The notes under the pieces were generated by a model that searched no databases, was not told the DNA's origin, and saw nothing but the letters and a program-made list of their open reading frames with translations. From Amoebidium appalachense (taxonomy: Eukaryota; Ichthyosporea), in NCBI GenBank assembly GCA_963693365.1, contig CAVNZM010000009.1, positions 10,044,001 through 10,108,000 on the forward strand: a stretch of 64,000 bases of DNA. Direction: 5' to 3'. Shown piece after piece: positions 54,693 through 64,000 of the stretch. Numbering within the stretch: position 1 is the stretch's first letter; the number at the start of each line of letters is the position of its first letter. The position numbers and the translations under genes are program-made.

Positions 54693-54695
<3 letters not shown>
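53631..54695. other. AT-rich spacer with TA arrays and a small tandem repeat
   Basis: 53.63-54.05 kb is unique, with several GTCGACGTCGA motifs (53650, 53750, 53970). 54113-54168 and 54210-54268 are (TA)n arrays, each preceded by AATGTATAAGTACAATAGTTT (a duplicated about 110-bp unit). 54326-54480 is a tandem repeat of about 66 bp (CATACGACCACCATAAGGATC then CATACGATCATTATAATGATC). No gene seen. Confidence 0.7.
54326..54480 (+). repeat. 66-bp tandem repeat, two and a half copies
   Basis: GCCCCATACGACCACCATAA, GGATCGCTA and CCCCCATACGATCATTATAA repeat twice, with a third partial CATACGATCATTATAGTGATC. Related TACGGTCATCATAATGATC sequence is found at 56060, at the 5' edge of the LINE fragment. 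Confidence 0.8.
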
Positions 54696-54750
<55 letters not shown>

Positions 54751-54782
54751 GGGCTCCCCTCGGGACACTCGGTATCAGCTGG

Positions 54783-54851
<69 letters not shown>

Positions 54852-56106
54852 TGCGCTATAATTTTGTAGTGATGTGTTTCTCAAGCCAATCAATACATCT
54901 AATAAACAGGTCGTAGTTACGCGTGTTTAGTATAAAATCAAGGATGTTGTAATTTACAGGTAGGCTATCTTTCTGGGTGTCTGTTGTGAATGTGACGTGT
55001 GTGTGTTGCGGTATTATGTGGTCTATCAAACTACATTTGGCGATACATGACCGGTTAAACTGGTGTGTGTGTGTGTTGTTTGGGCATGCAAATGATGCCA
55101 CCTTATACTTATTAGATCTCCACTGTATAGCACGTGTACAGTAAAAGCGTGGTAATTGATCAATAATACCATCAGCTAGAGAAAGACCAGTTCTACAGGA
55201 AGGTAATATGTATTTAGGTGTTATACACTTGCGAGTGCCATATTTGGCAATATGGTTGAGGCGGTCAGTATATATAAAACGAGACATAAGGCTTAGTTTT
55301 TCAAGGTGTATGCTTTCATCGGGTCTAGTGTCGTGTGGTATCTTTTTCCATTTGTTATATTGCGTGATTATCTTGTGATTGTGTACATGTTTAATAAGTA
55401 AGTGGCAGTCCAAAGTCACACACACACTATTGCGGGGTTTATTTGTATTTGTGCCCAGGGGAGAAGGGGAGAGAGAGGGGAGGAAAGAGGGGAGAGGTGA
55501 GGAGGGGACAGGTCGGATAGAGAAGAGAGGGTGGGAGGGCAAATACTTCTTTAAGCGGCTTATGTGCTTATTGAATTTCAGCGCGAGATAGGATACTCTA
55601 GCAGCTATTGGGACCAGACCATATATCGAGAGCGTTACAGGCCCAGGTTTACAACAGTTGTTAGATAGAAAGGAGGCAACTTCTGCTTCAAGGAAATTTG
55701 CCAAGGGTTTAAGCGCTCTAGTTCTCTCTTTCTTGATCCAAGCGGCGAGAAGGGGTAAACCATATTCACATGCCGGGAAGACAAAAGTGCGAATAAATGT
55801 AAGTCTAATAGAAGGATGGAGGGGTGTGTCTTTAAAAATATTAGCCGAGAAGAAAGCTAACCGCTTACGAGCCAACTCTACCCTCTTTTCGACCATATGG
55901 GGAAACATAACACCAACAGAATCAACCGGAACACCAAGATATTTGTATTCTGGAACTATAGGTACAGGTTTAGATGATAATGTAAATGTGTGTAAATTGT
56001 TAGCTTTATCAGGTACAAGAACACCACATTTGTCTATGTTAAGGATCAATACCAAAATCCATACGGTCATCATAATGATCACAAGGAGATTATCTAACGG
56101 GCGCAA
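54696..56106 (-). mobile_element. 5'-truncated LINE (non-LTR retrotransposon) with poly(A) tail
   Basis: Open reading for about 400 codons to a stop at 54856. It begins just after the RT catalytic motif: LNIDKCGVLVPDK, then VPEYKYLGVPVD are RT motifs 6-7 of LINEs, and the YADD box is missing. The rest is the thumb/connection region and a C-terminal Cys/His cluster (ACPNNTHTHQFNRSC). The 3' UTR contains (GT)n (54784-54846, plus strand) and ends in an A-tail of about 51 nt (poly-T at 54696-54746). The 3' structure is intact and the 5' end is cut, as is usual for target-primed insertion. No clear target duplication found. Confidence 0.88.
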
Positions 56107-56196
56107 CTGACATGTGAATTTGTTTTTGCACGCCTCATGGAAAGCGGATGAGGCTCATCAGGTGGCCGCGGAATGAAAGTGGTGATATCCCCCCAT

Positions 56197-56466
56197 TCCG
56201 ACCGGTTTTGTTAGACCCCCCACACAGAGAAACTGCCTAATGCAAAGTTTGGTTGTGCTCCCAACAATCCCCTGCACGTTATTAACCGTTGAATCCCCCC
56301 CCCTTTCCCTATGTATTACAGCGCATTTTGCATAATATGGACGTACAACGGTCAATAACTTTTCCCGGGACAGTCCGACCGGTTTTGTTACATCACCCAC
56401 ACAGAGACACTGCCTAATGCAAAATTTGGTTGGGGCCCCATCAATCCCCTGCACGTTATTAACCGT
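56197..56466 (+). repeat. About 172-bp tandem duplication
   Basis: CCGACCGGTTTTGTTA, CACACAGAGAAACTGCCTAA, TGCAAAGTTTGGTTG and AATCCCCTGCACGTTATTAA recur in order at about 56197-56285 and 56369-56460, a few substitutions apart. No coding signal. Confidence 0.85.
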
Positions 56467-56739
56467 GCAAATGTATCCATCTTGTAGTATCCACCTTTCG
56501 GTGGTTCACATGTCTAGTAGGTGTAATAAAGATGTCCAAACATAATCCATAACACGCCTTATGTATATCCATGGGCCATCCCCAAGACTGTAACAATACC
56601 ATCCATATTACTGTCGTAAAACGATATATCGTACGGTACAAACGGTCGTAAGACGATACATAATATCGTCGACATGTGGACTACGACATACAAACATGCT
56701 CGCCGGATATCGTAGATTTCACCATATTTTGGAGTACTA

Positions 56740-57127
56740 GTACTCAACTGCAAAATATTCAATGCAGAGTTCTTGTCGGTCATACGATACGGCATCTTGC
56801 AGTAGTATTTGTGTGCACGCTCCCAGCTCTCAGCTGACTCCACCGGGCCAAAGAGGCGATAGTCGTCAGAATAATGCACACCAGCATGGAATTTCGATGT
56901 TTTGAGTTCGTTTTTGGTGGAGTCCTTGAAGCACTCGTACGCAGCTTTGCCGAACCTGCGTTTTTTGTTGGTGATATTACTTTACAATATAATGCACTAG
57001 AGCGGCACGGAGTCCATTACCAAATGGCGAAAGTTCTGCCATCGTTTCGTGTAGGATCTATACACCTAGACACGTGCAGGGGGGGGGGGGGGGGGGTCGT
57101 AGTGGGAAGGAGGGAAGACAGGGGGGG

Positions 57128-57189
<62 letters not shown>

Positions 57190-57223
57190 CGGCAGACACG
57201 TACGTTCTGTAACGCTCCTTCAT
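56740..57223 (-). CDS. Unrecognised gene fragment, two exons
   Basis: 57204-57223 (ATGAAGGAGCGTTACAGAAC, donor GTACGT) joins in phase 2 to an exon starting at 56955 (acceptor AAAAACGCAG). Together they read MKERYRTFGKAAYECFKDS and onward through YSDDYRLFGPVESAESWERA and YYCKMPYRMTDKN. Composition and splice signals look real. The upstream reading DSLNE may mean that the ATG is internal and the gene starts further right. The right exon continues open to a stop at 56559, but a donor (GTACTA near 56737 or GTGAAA near 56720) is more likely. I do not recognise the family. The downstream part appears displaced by repeats and the LINE. Confidence 0.5.
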
Positions 57224-57329
57224 CTCGTTGAGTGAGTCCTTTTTTATAATGTATTTCCGTTTATATATTTACACATAATCGCCACATGCATTTACCGGTG
57301 CGCCATGATAAACACATGGCCGGCTTATC

Positions 57330-57333
57330 ATTG

Positions 57334-57383
<50 letters not shown>

Positions 57384-57509
57384 CACACACGGCATTCGAT
57401 ACCGTCCAGTCTTGCTCTTCCCAAGGCATCCACATGCTCGCACACAATGCAGAAACATGCACTCACACACACGCACGCACACTGGCACACCGGGACACAC
57501 ACACACACC

Positions 57510-57585
<76 letters not shown>

Positions 57586-57786
57586 ACACACACACAAACA
57601 CACAACACACACACACACACATACAGAGAGACACACACACATATGCACACACACGGTGCATTTCCTCCCCTCCCATTCCCTCTCCACAGAGCACACACAC
57701 ACACACACGTGCACACATGCACACACATGGTGCATCCCCCCCCCCCCCCTTCCCTCTCAACCGAGCACATACACACACACATACAT

Positions 57787-57827
<41 letters not shown>

Positions 57828-58557
57828 CACACATGCACACATGCACGGACACGAATCCCCCCCTTCCCCTTCCCTCTCCACCGAGCACATGCACACATGC
57901 ACAGACATGCACACACACACACACACCACACACGACGCACACAGACATGCACACACACACAAACACACAACACACACACACACACATACACACAGACACA
58001 CACACACACACACACACACATACATGCACACACACGGTGCATTTCCCCCCCTCCCCTTCCCTCTCCACAGAGCACACACACACACACGTGCACACATGCA
58101 CACACACGGTGCATCCCCCCTCTCCCCCCCTGCCCTTTCAACTGAGCACATACACACACACAGACATGCACACACACACAACATACACAGACATCCACAC
58201 ATCAGACACAGACACGCATACACACACACACACAGGCACACACACACACATGCACATATGCACACACAGACACACACATGCACATGCACACTCACATATG
58301 CACACACACACACACACGCAAACACACACACACACACACACATACAGATATGCACACACACACACTGTCTCTCTCTCTTTTCTCCCTCCCTCCCACCCTC
58401 CCTCCCCCCCTCCCCCCTCCCTCCCTCCCTCCCAACCATCCCTCCCTCCCTCCCTCCGTCCCTCCCTCCGTCCCTCCCTCCCCCCTCCCTCCCTCCCTCC
58501 CAACCATCCCTCCCTCCCTCCCCCCGTCCCTCCCTCCCTCCGTCCCTCCCTCCCTCC

Positions 58558-58607
<50 letters not shown>

Positions 58608-58655
58608 CACACACACCCATGCACATGCACATGCACATGCACCCCTTGTAGCATA
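57330..58655 (+). repeat. CA-rich complex satellite with about 380-bp higher-order period
   Basis: (CA)n blocks alternate with CCTCCCCTTCCCTCTCC, ACAGAGCACACAC and ACATGCACACATGCAC. The segment CACACGGTGCATTTCC ... GGTGCATCCCCCC ... GAGCACATACACAC occurs at about 57650-57780 and 58030-58160. It ends with a CCCTCC-rich stretch (58380-58560). Long open frames here are repeat artefacts. Confidence 0.85.
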
Positions 58656-59225
58656 GAACCCCCCTTGTAGCATAGTATATGTACATATGTTACCTAGACA
58701 TTATTGGGTTTTCAATAACTACCCACAGAACAGCCTCTAGCACGAGTAATTTACCACAAAGTTTATGGGGGGGATGGGGAATGTGCCCCTGGAGTACGAG
58801 GGTCACACAAAAAAAAACACAACGTTGTAGCTCGTATAGAACCCCCCTTGTAGCATAGAATATGTACATATGTTACCTAGACATTATTGGTTTTTCAATA
58901 ACTACCCACAGAATAGCCTCTAGCACGAGAAATTTACCATAACGTTTGTGGGGGGGATGGTGAATGTGCCCCTGGAGTACGAGGGTCACACGAAAAAAAC
59001 ACAAAGTTGTAGCTCGTATAGAACCCCCCTTGTAGCATAGTATATGTCCATGTGTTACCTAGACATTTTTGGTTTTTTCAATAACTACCCACAGAACAGC
59101 TTCTAGCACGAGAAATTTACCACACAGTTAATGGGGGGGATGGGGAATGTGCCCCCCTGGAGTACGAGGGTCACACGAAAAAAAGACAACGTTGTAGCTC
59201 GAATAGAACCCCCCTTGTAGCATAC
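58655..59225 (+). repeat. About 181-bp tandem repeat, three copies
   Basis: AACCCCCCTTGTAGCATAG, TATGTTACCTAGACATTATT, TCAATAACTACCCACAGAA, GTGCCCCTGGAGTACGAGG and GTTGTAGCTCG recur at about 58658, 58840 and 59023, with a further partial start at 59207. Copies are about 95% alike by eye. Confidence 0.9.
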
Positions 59226-60056
59226 AAAAATTCAATGGCAGAAAACAAATTGACCAGCATGGGGCACGTACCCGAGGAAGAAAGAGGAGGGGGGAAGAGA
59301 GGGGGAGGAGGAGGAGGGGGGGGAGGGGGGGGGGGGGGGTCAAGTTTACATATTCAGTTGTCTGAGCCACATGCATGTGTGTGTGTGGTGTAGGGGGAGG
59401 GGGGGGGGGGGGGGGGGGGGGGGGGAGGGATTCGGATATGCACAAGAGATTTGGTATTTATTGGTGATCCAAGAAGGTGCCGTCCTAAGAACTGATATTA
59501 TTTTATGTTTTACAGCTTGTTGCAATTTACGTATATGACAGTGACCTATAAGACTTCCCAGACTGCATTTAGAACTGACACGTCGGGGGCGTTGCTAAAT
59601 AAATACGAGGCACAGTAAATTCAGCTATACTAAACAGCATCAGTCGTGTATCATTATGGGGAGGGAAAATAAAAAATAAAAAATAAAAAATTGGGGGCTG
59701 ATAAAAAGCAATAGATCGCGGCAATAGGATTGCCAGACCATCACTAGTGCCCAGAAAATTCACACAGAACAAGAATGCAAGCTTTGATGTAAAGACACTG
59801 AAAGGAGAGAGAAAAGAGATAGAGAAAGCTTAAGGTCGGCATTTTGACTATCCAGCCTAAGAGAGGGGAAATCTGATGTAATACAATGTGAGAGACAAAG
59901 ACTTACAATAAGTGGGTGGAGGGAGGGGGGGGAGGGGGGAGGGAGGTATGTGTGTGTGTGTGTGGGTAGGTGAGTGTGTGGTGGTGGTGGTGGTGGTGGT
60001 GGTGGTGGTGGTGGTGGTGGGGGGGGGGGGGGGGGGGGGAGGGGGGGGGGGGGGGA
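59226..60056. other. 3' flank of the ATP-grasp-like gene
   Basis: G-rich blocks at 59290-59340 and 59395-59425. 59430-59890 is unique AT-rich sequence with an AATAAAAAATAAA tract (59670-59695). 59915-60055 is G-rich with (GGT)n (59980-60018). No exon seen. Confidence 0.6.
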
Positions 60057-63282
<3,226 letters not shown>

Positions 63283-63372
63283 CTGCAGCAACCCAATATG
63301 TCAGCCACATATGCCCCCCCCCCCCCCCCCCCCAAATATTTCCATCTTCTGCTTTCTAAATCTATCTTACGC

Positions 63373-64000
<628 letters not shown>

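Noticed and set aside
57286-58656. Long open frames of Thr-His or Cys-Val repeats (up to 470 codons) on both strands
   Set aside because: They are translations of (CA)n/(GT)n satellites. Stop-free frames are expected in such repeats and there is no composition or splice evidence of coding.

Overview
The window looks like nuclear DNA of a unicellular eukaryote with intron-rich genes. Three gene families point to a unicellular relative of animals: a Myc-type bHLH-leucine-zipper gene, a leucine-zipper eEF1B-delta-like gene and a SERTA-like gene. An ichthyosporean such as Sphaeroforma would fit, but the species is inference. Every gene and retroelement ORF I could support is on the minus strand. 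Exons are short and GC-balanced. Introns are mostly low-complexity DNA: (GT)n/(CA)n, (GA)n/(CT)n, G or C runs of 20-60 nt, and tandem minisatellites.

Layout by region. 0-0.3 kb: one exon of an eEF1B beta/delta subunit. 4.4-18.8 kb: a 15-exon gene for a 643-residue mitochondrial pentatricopeptide-repeat protein, rebuilt with all splice phases consistent. 20.7-22.7 kb: a two-exon, 418-residue protein with a SERTA-like N-terminus. 23-29.5 kb: unresolved, with two exon candidates and large CT repeats. 29.6-36.4 kb: at least nine exons of a secreted, Asn-rich, beta-helix (PMP/FxxN-repeat) surface protein. 38.9-40.2 kb: a two-exon Myc homologue. 43.6-44.5 kb: an AT-rich block with a recurring TTGGCAAT motif. 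44.5-51.3 kb: a complete Ty1/copia retrotransposon with 925-bp LTRs that look identical and a CCAAT target duplication. 51.3-53.6 kb: a second copia relic lacking its integrase core. 54.7-56.1 kb: the 3' part of a LINE with a poly(A) tail. 56.7-57.2 kb: an unrecognised gene fragment. 57.3-59.2 kb: CA-rich and 181-bp tandem repeats. 60.1-63.3 kb: the 3' five exons of a gene resembling the C-terminal part of ATP-grasp enzymes. 63.4-64 kb: (GT)n.

The genes do not form a pathway. The most unusual feature is the intron architecture. Low-complexity DNA starts at the splice sites themselves. Several introns carry tandem arrays whose units duplicate the intron's own splice site. A dispersed repeat family occurs about once per intron, always in one orientation, next to a poly-C tract close to the donor. 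This resembles introner-like intron-borne elements and is my main candidate for an undescribed system.
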